Of a DNA stretch of 64,000 nucleotides, positions 35,890 through 46,832 are shown one piece after another. Under the pieces are notes generated by a model. It was not told where the DNA came from. It did no database searches and saw only the letters and a program-made list of their open reading frames with translations. The position numbers and the translations under genes were made by a program. Origin of the DNA: Asterias amurensis (Eukaryota; Echinodermata; Asteroidea; Forcipulatida; Asteriidae); contig NC_092659.1 of NCBI RefSeq assembly GCF_032118995.1, positions 15,680,177-15,744,176 of the forward strand, read 5' to 3'. Each line of letters starts with the position of its first letter. Position 1 is the stretch's first letter.

Positions 35890-36425
35890 CATACACAAGT
35901 CAATGGGAAAATACACAACCATACACAAGTCAATGGGAAACTACACAACCACACACAAGTCAATGGGAAACTACACAACCATACACAAGTCAATGGGAAA
36001 CTACACAACCATACACAAGTCAATGGGAAACTACACAACCATACACAAGTCAATGGGAAACTACACAACCATATACAAGTCAATGGGAAGCTACACAACC
36101 ATGCACAAGTCAATGGGAAACTACACAACCATACACAAGTCAATGGGAAACTACACAACCATACACAAGTCAATGGGAAACTACACAACCATACACAAGT
36201 CAATGGGAAACTACACAACCATACACAAGTCAATGGGAAACTACACAACCATACACAATTTAATGGGAAACTACACAACCATACACAAGTCAATGGGAAA
36301 CTACACAACCATACACAAGTCAATGGGAAACTACACAACCATACACAAGTCAATGGGAAACTACACAACCATACACAAGTCAATGGGAAACTACACAACC
36401 ATACACAAGTAAATGGGAAACTACA
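35890..36425 (+). repeat. 30-bp satellite, continuation after the LINE (about 18 units)
   Basis: Same orientation and unit as 34087-34655. The LINE therefore landed inside a right arm that was originally about 37 units long. Confidence 0.95.
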
Positions 36426-36538
36426 ACTAAATCTGGGTTGGCAAAAACTCGGGCTGTGACGTTGCAAAAAAAAGGTCTATAGTGCCTGCCCGGGAGTCCC
36501 GCGTGCGCGATCACTATTAACTATCCCGCGTGACCGTG

Positions 36539-36790
36539 TTTCAGCGCTGCTTAACGGTAAGCAAATTTGCGTGCTTACTGTAGCAGAAAAATCTGCTTAA
36601 GCCTAAGCGTATTTCACAGGTTAGCAAAAAAATTGGACGGCCATAAAATTGTGTTTACCGTGGATTTGCATTGCAATGACGTCATTTGTTTTCGTGCGGT
36701 AAAATTAATGAGCACTGGAAGGTTAGCTTGCCTTTTCGTGTGCATACGGTTAGCAGCGCTATGAAATAGAAATTGCACAGTAAGCACAAG
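36539..36790. mobile_element. MITE related to 24858-25158
   Basis: CAGCGCTGCTTAACGGTAAGC at the left and GTTAGCAGCGCTATGAAAT at the right are inverted. The interior shares TTGACTTAGC-like and GATTTGCATTGCAATGACGTC words with 24858-25158. Confidence 0.5.
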
Positions 36791-37285
36791 AATTTTAAAG
36801 ACTCACTTATTCCAATTTTTAAATTGGTAACTTTTGCTTTACCTAATGTCAGTGATACGGTTTAGTGCTGCATGCTAAATATCTTATATTTTGACTAGTC
36901 CCTAATAACTACATTATAACTGTTTTGATTGCGTGCAGTCGAAAGGAAACAAACAGTAAGAGTTCGGGATTATAAACAACAACATTAGAGGCCCTTTCCA
37001 TAATTATTGCTTATTATTTCTCAGGATGTGAGGTTATGTATTATTTGACTCAACTTTTTCCTTCTTTATGAGCGTTCAAACCGAAGGGAAAATCGATGAA
37101 ACAGTAATGCAAGAGGAGTAAGATAAAAAACTTTGTGAACACTTCTTATTTCTTACTTCTTATTATTCTTATTTTATTCTCTGACTGACTGACTATTGCA
37201 AGTGCAAACTAAATCTACAATTTTAATTATAATAATTTTCCATTAAATTGAACATTAAAAAAAGGCAAAGGATGCATTTTGTTTC

Positions 37286-37677
37286 TTAAAGGAACGTTAC
37301 AGAATTGGTAAGAAACAAAAATCGTGAAGATCACAGATTTACATTAAACTTACACGGTCTATTGATGATGATGATAAGTTGAAAACATCCCTTGAAATAT
37401 TTCTGTCTGAAAATGTCATATTGATGATAAATAATCTAGCTTCGCGATTAAAGTTTATCGCTCAGTGAGCGTTTTATTCATTTTTATTTTGGCATCGATA
37501 TGCAATGCAAAATTTGTAATCGGTTTTTCACTATTCTCTCGCGACCCAGATGGCCGATCGATTTCAAACTTCTACAGGTTTGTCAGTTTATGTATAATAT
37601 GGTGGCTTACATAAAGTGCTTACACTGCCAGCAACTGTTTTGAGTTAGCAAAGACCAATTCTGTAATGTTCCTTTAA
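37286..37677. mobile_element. TTAA MITE, 'AGGAACGTTACAGAATTGG' family
   Basis: TTAA flanks and inverted ends AGGAACGTTACAGAATTGG / CCAATTCTGTAATGTTCCT. Part of a related copy is at about 59785-59900. Confidence 0.8.
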
Positions 37678-37902
37678 TAGGGTTCGATTGTATTATAGAG
37701 AGATTTAGAAATACAGTCCTACCAACATGTACAAGTTTTGTATCAAAAGGTGGTTGCAGTTTTGAATATCGCCGGAAACCCGGAGCGGTTATGCCCATGT
37801 ATGTTTCTGCTTACGGTCAAGCAGCCCCATGAAATTGAAACTCGCGAAGTTTTTAGCACAAAACCGGCCGTTAAGTAGCCCTACGGCCCTGTTGGCTAAG
37901 GA

Positions 37903-37921
37903 GGGGGGGGGGGGGGGGGGG
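37903..37921 (+). repeat. Poly-G run (19 G)
   Basis: Uninterrupted G tract, with a second G-rich block at 38440-38462 and a C-rich block at 53503-53522. All could form G-quadruplexes. Confidence 0.8.
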
Positions 37922-38779
37922 TGTTAATATTATTCAGTAGTAGCCCCTCCCTTGTTCTATCAAAAAGTGTGTGGGGTTTTGTTTATAGAAAAATTCCCCT
38001 GATTTTATTACGCACTGATGAATTAAAATCTATACGAATTAAGTGGGCCACCCTGCAGTTCAAGTCAATCACAATGGAATAATATCAATTATTATGATGT
38101 CATACATGGATACAGTTAGATTTCAAGTAAGAGATTATTAAAGACGAACAAGCATAACCACCGTGTACGGTTCAAAAAGGAGGGGACAATTGAGACCGGC
38201 GGCATCTATAGGGCGAAGTATAGTTCGTTGTCACGGTGAGTTTTCTTTTACGGTCTTTCTCTACTAACTCGCTGTTCTAATGTCAATGGCCAGTAACGGT
38301 AAGGGAAAGTAACCACCGTAAAACTGAAAATGACTCGAGAATGTTTTGTCGCTCTGTTCATCAGGGAAAATACTAATAAATTTGTTGTATTGCTCCCAGT
38401 GCAGTAGTCGAGTCCTGTCCGATCCGAATCCGGGTCGGTCTCGAGGGGGGGTGGGGGGGGGGGACTGCATGTACTCGAGTCCTCACGCACGGCTTGTATC
38501 CAATGAAAATCTGGATCGGCAGATAGCGAGATCAACATAGTTCAGCGTTCTTGAAACAGTTCCCTTCAGGTTGCTCCATAATCGGTTGAATAAGTTATAT
38601 CCAAGAAAACGTTTCATCAAAATGGGTGGCTCCTTTTGTTCATGGAGAGTAGTGTTTGTCTGTAATCTCCTGAAATAGTGTTGTTCTCTTGCAGCCAGAA
38701 GAAAGTAAACACACAAATTAACATGGGGCGAAAAGGTTGTTTTGTGTATGTCATTCAAATCGGGGCGAACATATACAGT

Positions 38780-38785
38780 TTTATT
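38780..38785 (-). promoter_or_regulatory. Candidate poly(A) signal for the C-type lectin
   Basis: AATAAA on the minus strand, about 130 nt past the lectin stop codon. Confidence 0.5.
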
Positions 38786-38914
38786 TACTTGCTCCGCTTT
38801 AGAAAAAAAAAGAAAGTTGTCTTCTATTTACAGCGATCTAGGATAATTTCCATCTTTCAACGTACTCGGTAAAATCTCACTTAATACAGGAGTCACCATC
38901 AAATCCATGTTCCT

Positions 38915-39727
38915 TTAGTTCAAATGGAAACATGTGAAATCAAAATAAAAGCAGCCGACACTCTCTTGGAAATGTTCCCTCAATACTTGGTAGCGAGTGG
39001 CGTTATTGAGCTCACAAACATGGGGCGTGGTAGACGAACCTCGCTTGATGTTGAATGAGAGACAGTCTTGGCGCTCCATACATCGTCGTCTGCAGGCGGC
39101 TACTGTGTCCGTTGGATAACTTTCCAGGGTGTGACCGATGAGACAGCGAGACACGAATTGACCAGTAGACTCGTCTACTGTCAGGCAATACACATTCATG
39201 GCAGACTGACCACAGCTGATTTGGCGGGAACGCTCACAGACGATGAACATGTTGATTTCTTCCTGCACATCACCCCAATAGCCAAGTATGTCTCGATTAT
39301 TATCCTTGTAATCACGGGTTATCATGAAGCCATAATCCTGATCACCTGATGACCATTTCTCATCATCTGGTTGGTCTGGCTCCCATTTCCGATATCCAGT
39401 TTGATATTTTCCACCCTCGTTGCAGTTCCATTCACCTTCAACATCAGTATCATTACAATTGATCCAAACACCTTTTATATCTCCATGGTGCAGAAACGAT
39501 TTAAATATGAACTCATTTTCGCCATCTGAGCTTGGGACCATTATAGATGCGTTTTTACGATCACACTGCATCACGGCAGTGGTCCAGTCGCCCTGCATGG
39601 ATCCATCCAGACCCAAGTAGCAAGAATCCGCAAAAGGCACCCATCCATAAGGGCACCCTCTCGCTGCAAACACACCTTTGGTTACCATGATGATAACAAA
39701 TTGAGTAACAACTGCGGTCGAAATCAT
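38915..39727 (-). CDS. Secreted C-type lectin with C-terminal PAN/apple domain
   Basis: One uninterrupted 270-codon frame with no introns. Residues 1-22 form a signal peptide (hydrophobic VVTQFVIIMV, cleavage near FAARG). Residues 25-171 form a C-type lectin domain of the long form: CPYGWVPFADSCY, ...AVMQCDRKNASIM, WINCNDTDVEGEW, WEPDQPDD, YWGDVQEE and FIVCE. The sugar-binding loop carries QPD, which in this family favours galactose-type ligands, and the WND position reads WGD. The usual inner disulfide cysteines (the 'EDC' and 'WND..C' sites) are absent, while INC and WNC supply a different pair. Residues about 178-262 form a PAN/apple module (CLIGHT, CRRRCMERQDCLSFN, VCELN). Likely an extracellular recognition protein; ligand not known. 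A TATA box lies about 130 bp upstream. The nearby fibrinogen-domain gene at 48.7 kb has the same PAN type. Confidence 0.87.
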   Translation of the reverse strand: MISTAVVTQFVIIMVTKGVFAARGCPYGWVPFADSCYLGLDGSMQGDWTTAVMQCDRKNASIMVPSSDGENEFIFKSFLHHGDIKGVWINCNDTDVEGEWNCNEGGKYQTGYRKWEPDQPDDEKWSSGDQDYGFMITRDYKDNNRDILGYWGDVQEEINMFIVCERSRQISCGQSAMNVYCLTVDESTGQFVSRCLIGHTLESYPTDTVAACRRRCMERQDCLSFNIKRGSSTTPHVCELNNATRYQVLREHFQESVGCFYFDFTCFHLN

Positions 39728-39854
39728 GACATAAGATTCAATGAGCTCCTTGTAAAACTTTAAGAATTTTTAATAGTCTTTGTAAGTTGAGGATTCTTGA
39801 TATGTACGGTGTGAACAAAAAATCAGCAATGAGCAAAATTGGGACGCTTCGCAG

Positions 39855-39860
39855 TATATA
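39855..39860 (-). promoter_or_regulatory. Candidate TATA box of the C-type lectin
   Basis: GATATATACT on the minus strand, about 130 bp before the lectin ATG and in the flank that was later duplicated. Confidence 0.35.
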
Positions 39861-39889
39861 TCAACGTATAACTACGTTACTGAAGCAGA

Positions 39890-40620
39890 GTCATTGGGTC
39901 AATAGTGGTTACCGGGATACGGGCAAACATCATTATGTCCATGATGACAAAATATACAGGAAATCCATCAAACTACATTTTCTGCAACACCGAACAAATC
40001 AATTTAGCCTACCACTGAGGCAAGTGGCCTTTTCAGTTTAATGATGCACGAACAATTTGATACGTTTTCAAAGAAATGTTTTCGTAGGAAACGAGACATT
40101 AATATTTTCTTTTGTTGCCAATTAGTTTGTTCAAACAAGCAACTATTCTTCACTGTTCCCTCGAACCCGCGGCCGTTTCGTACTAAGCGCTGGAAATCGA
40201 CCAACGCTGGGAACGATCAAAGTGATGTACACCGGCTATTAACATCACTCAGTCATGTTACCAGCCGCGCCATGGTACATGCGTATTTGTTGCACGGCAC
40301 GTGACTGGTTCTCGACCAATCAAACTTCACAGTTTGTTACCAAGGTATAACAATGTGGAAGGCATTAACAGTACATCAATCTCCCTTTTTTAAACATAAA
40401 TATAAATAATAGTTAGCAAAACAGTTCATTTGAAACTAATATACGGTACCCTCACACGGTCTGAACGACGGTATCTGCCATTTTGAACGTGGTTGGAAGT
40501 TTTTTTTAGGCAATCATACTTAGCTGGTAACCAAACTAAATGCAGCCAGACAGACTACGTGAGTTTAGTTCAGCCGATGGTTCCCGCCATTATCCGTCAT
40601 TATCCCATGATCAGCTTATA
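39890..40620. repeat. Lectin 5' flank, copy 1 of an amplified block
   Basis: Starts about 165 bp upstream of the C-type lectin ATG. Shared modules: CCCTCGAACCCGCG to CGACCAATCAAACTTCAC (40154-40353, again at 43301-43503); GTTCTGAACGACGGTATC-like to GTCATTATCCG (40371-40620, 43979-44200, 46131-46380); and the TTTTCAAAGAAAC-GGCGACG-like strip (40041-40090, 42224-42275, 43688-43740, 46008-46060). Confidence 0.75.
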
Positions 40621-41683
40621 GCGGCATGCATTTTCCTTTGTACATGCCATTCCGTGGTTTACAAATTTAAACCAGCGGGGACATTTTATAATGGTATTAT
40701 TTTGCTTAATGAGGCTGACTAATGCCGTTCACGTCTTAAATAAGCATTTATTAGGGAGGTTTAGCTGCACGTTCCGCGAGCAAAAACGTGCACGTGAACG
40801 TCTGAAAATTGTGTTGTTTATAAAATGTGACCTCACAACTTTAGGCTCATTGCATGCTTTGTACGTACGCACCTGACGTGAAAAAATTGTAACTTCTCGA
40901 AGGCCATAATATGCTCAAAAAAGGGAGATTTTAACCATTTCGTTTTTTGACGTTCACGTCTCCGAAATCGCCCGCGTGCTGATTTGCGAGTGGGATTGCT
41001 TCAGTAAACCACTTGTTGATAAATATGTTTCTCCGAAGTAAATATCAACAGCCATGAGCTTTAATTTAATTAAATTCGAAAACTATCAAGTGCGGTATGC
41101 CAAGAAGTGCGGTAAGCAAATTTGGTTCGCAGTATACACTACGCCTATTGAGGACAAATTGAAAAGGTATGATCATGGAGGAAGGAAGAGAAGGAGCTCA
41201 AACGACCCGCAAAACCGCAGAGTAAAAAAAGAATACCCTGACAATGCCCCGTCTGACCAGTAGAAAAAGATAGGAGACCTCCAGCTGGACGGCCGATTAA
41301 CGAGCTGGATTAGATCTCTTTGTACAGAACCCGTGGTACCGTCACTCTGCACCGCTGCCTTCGTGTAAAGTTGAATCATTGGAGACAAGAATTGTGAATA
41401 CACACGTTTTCATTTACCGTTTGTGGTGTTTACATGGAAATATCATAGCATGTTTTTACATTAATTTTTGCAACTTTCCTGTCACTAGCGGTGGTTCAAA
41501 ATTTGGGTACTAGCACACGAGGGTGGTTGGTATTCAAAAGTGTTTTTTGATTTGGTGGGCGAAAGTGTACACAAATTTTATCAGGTCTCAAAAAAGTTTG
41601 TTTTTCTTTATTATATCCATCCGACATACGACACACCACAGTTGAGTGAAGAACCAAGTGCGCACGCGCAAACTCACATACGC
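40621..41683. other. Spacer between duplicated blocks
   Basis: No gene recognised. Short frames only; some weak similarity to 47090-47190 (TTTGCGAGTGGGATTGC-like words). Confidence 0.35.
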
Positions 41684-41932
41684 CAGGGGCCAATTTCATA
41701 GAGCTGCTTAAGCAAAAAATCTGCTTAAGCACGAAAATAGCTGGCTTATTTTACACATGTTACTGGCCAAAATGTCATGCCATGTACATTGCTTGTGACT
41801 GGTATTTAGCTGTTGTTTACTTAGCATAACAATTGAGTGGGGTCTTGGCCGATAATCTGACTTTACTAAGCAAGGAATTTTTTGCTTAAGCAAAAAATTT
41901 TGCTTAAGCAGCTCTATGAAATTGGGCCCAGG
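41684..41932. mobile_element. MITE, 'CCAATTTCATAGAGCTGCTTAAGC' family
   Basis: CAGGGGCCAATTTCATAGAGC at the left and GCTCTATGAAATTGGGCCCAGG at the right. It is reversed relative to 22204-22447. The CAGGG-type end hints at hAT. Confidence 0.85.
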
Positions 41933-42273
41933 TCGCCCATTGTTTGTATAAAGTATGTGGGTGATTACGAGGTGTCATTAAACGACCGCGGTACCACACG
42001 TTCGACTTTTGAAGTCCCTTGGTTGAGCTCCTTTTCTTCCTTCCGCCACGGTATGATTAAGTGGGATACGGTCAAACCTGGCTAATGTTTTCGACTCACG
42101 TCTATGATGATAAAAGACACTGAGCCAATCTAATCAAATTTCTGCATCAGTGAAGAAATTAATTAAACCCAGTAACAGCGACAACCAATTAACCACATTT
42201 GGCAATTGTTCTTTTCAGATTAAATGAGGCACAACACATTGTGTACGTTTTCAGAGAAACGGCGGCGTCGGCA

Positions 42274-42959
42274 TTAAAGGCACTGGACACTACTGGTAGT
42301 TACTCAAAATAATTATTGGCATATAAACCTAACTTGGTATAGCCTTGCTCAAGGCAGTCGCATTATTCGCTCCGAAAAGACCCCGCTGTAAACCCACCCG
42401 TATACCCTGTGCATGGTGTGTGCGATCATACCGCATGACCCACCCGTATACACACTTTCACATCGTACGAATACTGTTCACACAAGTCATCGCACTCGTA
42501 CCACTAACCGCATGCGGATAGTGTGCGGGGGCATCGTGTCGTGCGATGTTACACACAGTGAATACGGGTGGGTTTTTATACAGCGGCGGTCTTTTTTCGG
42601 AGTGAATAATTCGACTGCCTTGAGCAAGGCTAAACTTGGTAACGAGTAATGGAGAGCTGTTGATAGTATAAAACATTGTGAGAAACGGCCCCCTCTGAAG
42701 TAACGTAGTTGTCGAGAAAGAAGTAACTTTCCACAAATTTGATTTTGAGATCTCAGAATTAGATTTTGAGGTCTCGAAATCAAGCATCTGAAAGCACACA
42801 ACTTTGTGTGACAAGGGTGTTTTTCTTTCATCTCGCAACTTCGATGACCAATTGAGCTCAAATTTTCACATAAATTTGTTATGTTTTGCGTATGTTGAGA
42901 TACACCAAGTGAGAAGACTGGTCTTTGACAATATTACCAATAGTGTCCAGTGTCTTTAA
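42274..42959. mobile_element. TTAA MITE carrying a nested second MITE
   Basis: 'GGACACTATTGGTAATT' family with TTAA flanks. It is longer than its relatives (about 390 bp) because another element sits at 42340-42632. Confidence 0.9.
42340..42632. mobile_element. Nested MITE with 9-bp target duplication (Mutator-like)
   Basis: Ends TAGCCTTGCTCAAGGCAGTCG / CGACTGCCTTGAGCAAGGCTA are exact inverted repeats. They are flanked by AACTTGGTA at 42331-42339 and 42633-42641, a perfect 9-bp direct repeat. Long inverted ends and a 9-bp duplication fit Mutator-like elements. A remnant is at about 47395-47490. Confidence 0.85.
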
Positions 42960-43057
42960 GCGGAATCTTTGGTTGTTTAGTCGTTACCTGGATACAGTCA
43001 AACATGATTGTTGTTGTCAAGGTCCAGTATGATAAAAGACAGCGAGTTCATTATACT

Positions 43058-43193
43058 ATTGTTGCACGCTGTGACGGGGTCCATGGCGTTTTGTACACTC
43101 GAGGGGGAAAATGGAACCCGAGGCGAAGCCGAGGGTGCCATTTCCCCTCGAGAGTGTACAAAACCCATGGACCCCGTCACAGCGTGCAACAAT
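43058..43193. repeat. Palindrome with 50-bp class arms
   Basis: Left arm ATTGTTGCACGCTGTGACGG...TTTTGTACACTCGAG; right arm CTCGAGAGTGTACAAAACCC...CAGCGTGCAACAAT. CpG-rich centre (GAGGCGAAGCCGAGG). Likely a MITE or hairpin element inside the duplicated block. Confidence 0.75.
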
Positions 43194-43511
43194 TGTTTTG
43201 TTATACCTTTGTATAATTGTTATTCCTCTTCTCGAAGTTCTGTTGTTATCTTCAAACATTATTACGACGGACTATTCATTGTTTTGCAGACGAACAAGAA
43301 ACAATTCCCTCGAACCCGCGTTTTTTTCGCACACAGCACTGGAAATCGACCAACGCTGGGAACGATCAAGGTGATGTACACCGGTGTACATCACTTTTCA
43401 TGTTACCCGGCCCTTCGAGCCATGTAACATGCGGTTTGGTTGCGCGTCACAAGATTTGTTCTCGACCAATCAAACTTCACAATTTGTAGAGAGGTATAAC
43501 AACATATTATA

Positions 43512-43665
43512 GGGTGCGTTCGTTTAGCTCCCCTGGGTCGACCCCGGTGCGTGGCGTTTTTTTTTACCAGGACGAACGTGGGTAATTATCTGCACACGCT
43601 TGTCCTGGGAAAAAAAAAACTGCCACACACCGGGGTCGACCCAGGGAAGCTAAACGAACGCATCC
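43512..43665. mobile_element. MITE, GGGTGCGTTCGTTTAGCTTCC family
   Basis: Ends GGGTGCGTTCGTTTAGCTCCC / GGGAAGCTAAACGAACGCA with GTCGACCCCGG / CCGGGGTCGAC inside; almost fully palindromic. Confidence 0.85.
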
Positions 43666-44199
43666 ATTATGTCAACTCTGCACGCAATGATGCATGAACA
43701 AACTGTGTTCCTTTTTCAAAAAACATTCGGCGACGTAGGAAACTACTCCTACAGGGAGATACATTTTACCAATAATTTATTTTCTTTTGTTGACAAGAGT
43801 TCTCTTTGAAACACCGATACGCCTTTCTTAACATTTTATGCATGAGGTACGTCACAATGCTAATCCAAAACGAAGAGATGGGCGCAGCCACTGCAAGTGA
43901 TGGGGGACGTGCGCCCATAGCCTCATTTTGGGTAAGAATTATGACGTCATGCATCAATATTAAGAGAGGCGTTTATCAGTACATCAAACTTCCCTTGACA
44001 AAAAATATAGTTAGCAAATACAATTCATTTGAAATGACTACGGTGCGCATAGACGGTCTGAACGACGGTATCCGCTGTTTTGATTGTTGACTCTGGAAGT
44101 TTTTTTTTAGGCAGTCACACCCAGCTGGTAACCAAACTAAGTGAGTTTAATGCACCTGATGGTTCCCTGTCATTATCCGTATTTTTTCCCAAGGCCAGC

Positions 44200-44586
44200 T
44201 AAAAGGCAGTGGACACTATTGGTAATTACTCAAAAAAAATTATCATCATAAAACCGTTCTTGATTACATAATGGGGAGAGGTTGATAGTATAAAACATTG
44301 TGAGAAACAGCTCCCTCTGAAGTGACGTAGTTTTCAAGAAAGAAATAATTTTCCATGAATTTGATTTCGAGACCTCAAGTTTAGAATTTGAGGTCTCGAA
44401 ATCAAGCATTAGAAAGCACACAACTTCGTGTGACAAGGGTATTTTTTCTTTCATTATTATCTCGCAACTTCGACGACCAATTGAGCTCAAATTTTCACAG
44501 TTTGTTATTTTGTGCATATTATGTTGAGACACACCAACTGTGAAGACTAATCTTTGACAATTACCAATAGTGTCCACTGTCTGTAA
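44200..44586. mobile_element. TTAA MITE, 'GGACACTATTGGTAATT' family
   Basis: AGGCAGTGGACACTATTGG / CCAATAGTGTCCACTG ends; the flanking TTAA has decayed. A central TTTCGAGACCT hairpin is present. Confidence 0.8.
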
Positions 44587-44600
44587 GGGCATGCGATGGT

Positions 44601-45361
44601 ATTCATAATGGATGTTATGCGCTATAATACATCAATGATATCGCTGCATGGTTCTGTAAAACAAATATTTGTCCTTATCATTGCAATTTCTGCGTTATGA
44701 TTGTTCTGATCTGAAATGATGAAGATACTTTGTCAGCTACACATACCAGGAGTGCGTTTTAGCGATCGTTAAACATACAACACCTGCTCCGGGGTTCAAT
44801 TTGGTCATCGCTGGCCATAATAGTCGAAACAGTTATTAGTTACGACCGCAAATAGTTTATATAGCTCCATGTGAAAACGCACCCAGCAGTTCACTGTACT
44901 TTCGATCCTTTGCTGTACTTTCGATCCTTTGCTTCTGCGTGTGCAAAATGCTAATCACCATGTATACGTGTTAATTGGATAATAATATTAATAGCAAAAT
45001 GCATTTATGTGAAGAATCTGATGCATTGTCAAAGGTACATTATGGCAGAATCCATGCCAAATGCTAACATGATGGTATCTGGCGTTATCCACGACCTCCG
45101 AAGTGTAACGTCAGATGTTCAGGCTACATCTATTTTGAGAGTGCATCATGGGAAAAAGTCGACAATTTTGTTACAGTCTCCTTTTACAGCGTATTAAACT
45201 CAAATTTTGAAAGTTCATTTCGTGATTCTCAAAGCAGAATGTGTGGCTACAGAGACTAACAAATGTATTTTGTTTTGTGAGGCTGATTAATTCTAAAATT
45301 GACAACTATCGGATTTTTGAAAAGTCTTGTTTAAGTTGATGGATTGTTGATATGCAAAATA
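44601..45361. other. Spacer with weak similarity to 58900-58980
   Basis: AACGTCAGATGTTCAGGCTA at about 45106 recurs as GACGTCAGATGTACAGGCTA near 58960. Otherwise no feature recognised. Confidence 0.35.
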
Positions 45362-45748
45362 TTAAAGACAATGGACGCTATTGGTAATTGTCAAAGACCA
45401 GTCATCCCACTTGGTGTATCTCATTATATGCATAAAATAACAAACTTGTGAAAATTTGAGCTCGATGGGTCGTCGAAGTTGCGAGATAACTATGAAAGAA
45501 AAAAACACCCTTGTCACACGAAGTTGTGTGCTTTCAGATGCTTGATTTCGAGACCTCAAATTCTAAACTTGAGGTCTCAAAATCAAATTCGTGGAAAATT
45601 ACTTCTTTCTCGAAAACTACGTTACTTCAGAGGGAGCCGTTTCTCACAATGTTTTATACTATCAACCTCTCCTCATTACTTGTTACCAAGTAATGTTTTA
45701 TGCTAATAATTATTTTGAGTAATTACCAATAGTGTCCACTGCCTTTAA
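45362..45748. mobile_element. TTAA MITE, 'GGACACTATTGGTAATT' family (reverse)
   Basis: Intact TTAA flanks and full symmetry; opposite orientation to 44200-44586. Confidence 0.88.
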
Positions 45749-45829
45749 GCAATGATCAAATTTGGGACATCTTTACGCAAAATACCATGTTGACTGCAAA
45801 ATGAGAAATGCATTAAATGAAGGCACGCA

Positions 45830-46380
45830 TCGTTGCGTTAAGCTGAATCTTTGGTTGTTCAGTCGTTACCTTGATACGGCCAAACCTGGTCAATGCCATT
45901 ATTTAATTTTCCATTATGATAAAAGACAATGCGTCCATCAAATTAATGACAACTATGCACGCCACAACCAACCAACGAGGCATTTTTAATTTGTTCGTTT
46001 GAGATTAAATGAAGCAAAAAAAAGAACGTTCGTTTTTCAAAGAAACGGCGACGCAGGAAGCTACTCCAGGGAGTTAAATTGACCCTTATTATATTTTGTT
46101 GACAAGTATTCTGTGTGACACAAGGTATAACAGTACATTAACCTCCCATAGACAAAATAATATAGTTAGCAAATACAATTTATATAAAAAAGACTTCGGT
46201 ACTCCTATACACGTTCTGAACGACGGTATCCCCCATTTTGGTAGTTGACTTTGAAAGGTTTTTAGGCAATCACACCCAGCTGGTAACCAACCAAACTAGG
46301 TGAAGCCAGACAGATTACGTGAGTCTAGTGCACCCGATTGTTCCCTGTCATTATCCGTCATGATTCCATGGTCAGCTTAG
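45830..46380. repeat. Lectin-flank block, copy 4
   Basis: GAATCTTTGGTTGTTCAGTCG (45846), AAAGAAACGGCGACGCAGG (46036) and the 46131-46380 module (CCAGCTGGTAACCAA, GTCATTATCCGTCAT). Confidence 0.7.
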
Positions 46381-46466
46381 CGTCAAGCAATGGTATTGGG
46401 AGCGTTTTTTTTACTGGTTTGTTGTAGTGCGTGGCAATTTGCTGTGATGATGATCTTTTCAACTAT

Positions 46467-46618
46467 GGGTGCGTTCGTTTAGCTTCCCTGGGTCGACCCC
46501 GGTGTGTGGAGTTTTTTTTTCTAGGACGAACGTGGGTAGTTATCTGCACACGTTCGTCCTAGAAAAAGAAAACGCCATACACCGGGGTCGACCCAGGGAA
46601 GCTAAACGAACGCACCCT
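46467..46618. mobile_element. MITE, GGGTGCGTTCGTTTAGCTTCC family
   Basis: Near-perfect palindrome, ends GGGTGCGTTCGTTTAGCTTCC / GGAAGCTAAACGAACGCACCC; close sister of 43512-43665. Confidence 0.9.
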
Positions 46619-46700
46619 AAAGTGCCATATCAGTGCGCCCTCTACAGCTTGCAAAGGAAGGGCCATCTATTATGGATGCAAAGATAACACATGTACTTGC

Positions 46701-46832
46701 TATTCAGAACCAGTGATTTCATTGGACACAATGATATAATTTGATAGATACAGTGACAAAGCTTCCGTATAAAGTGTTTTGATTGGTCAGAGGTTATGTT
46801 TTTGCAGCTGACCAACATCACCTCGGACCAAT
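46701..46832. repeat. Hairpin repeat shared with the ferritin intron
   Basis: AGAACCAGTGATTTCATTGG and, further on, the inverted TTGGTCAGAGGTTATGT / AACATCACCTCGGACCAAT. The same arrangement occurs at 58608-58733. Confidence 0.55.

Larger units (their letters stand above)
42048..44200. repeat. Lectin-flank block, copies 2-3 (interrupted by MITEs)
   Basis: Contains GGATACGGTCAAACCTGG (42066), GAGAAACGGCGGCGTCGG (42254), GAATCTTTGGTTGTTTAGTCG (42963) and the modules at 43301-43503, 43688-43740 and 43979-44200. No lectin coding sequence remains between them. Confidence 0.7.

Noticed and set aside
42458-42861. Two overlapping minus frames of about 125 codons
   Set aside because: They run through the nested MITEs and reflect palindromic sequence only.
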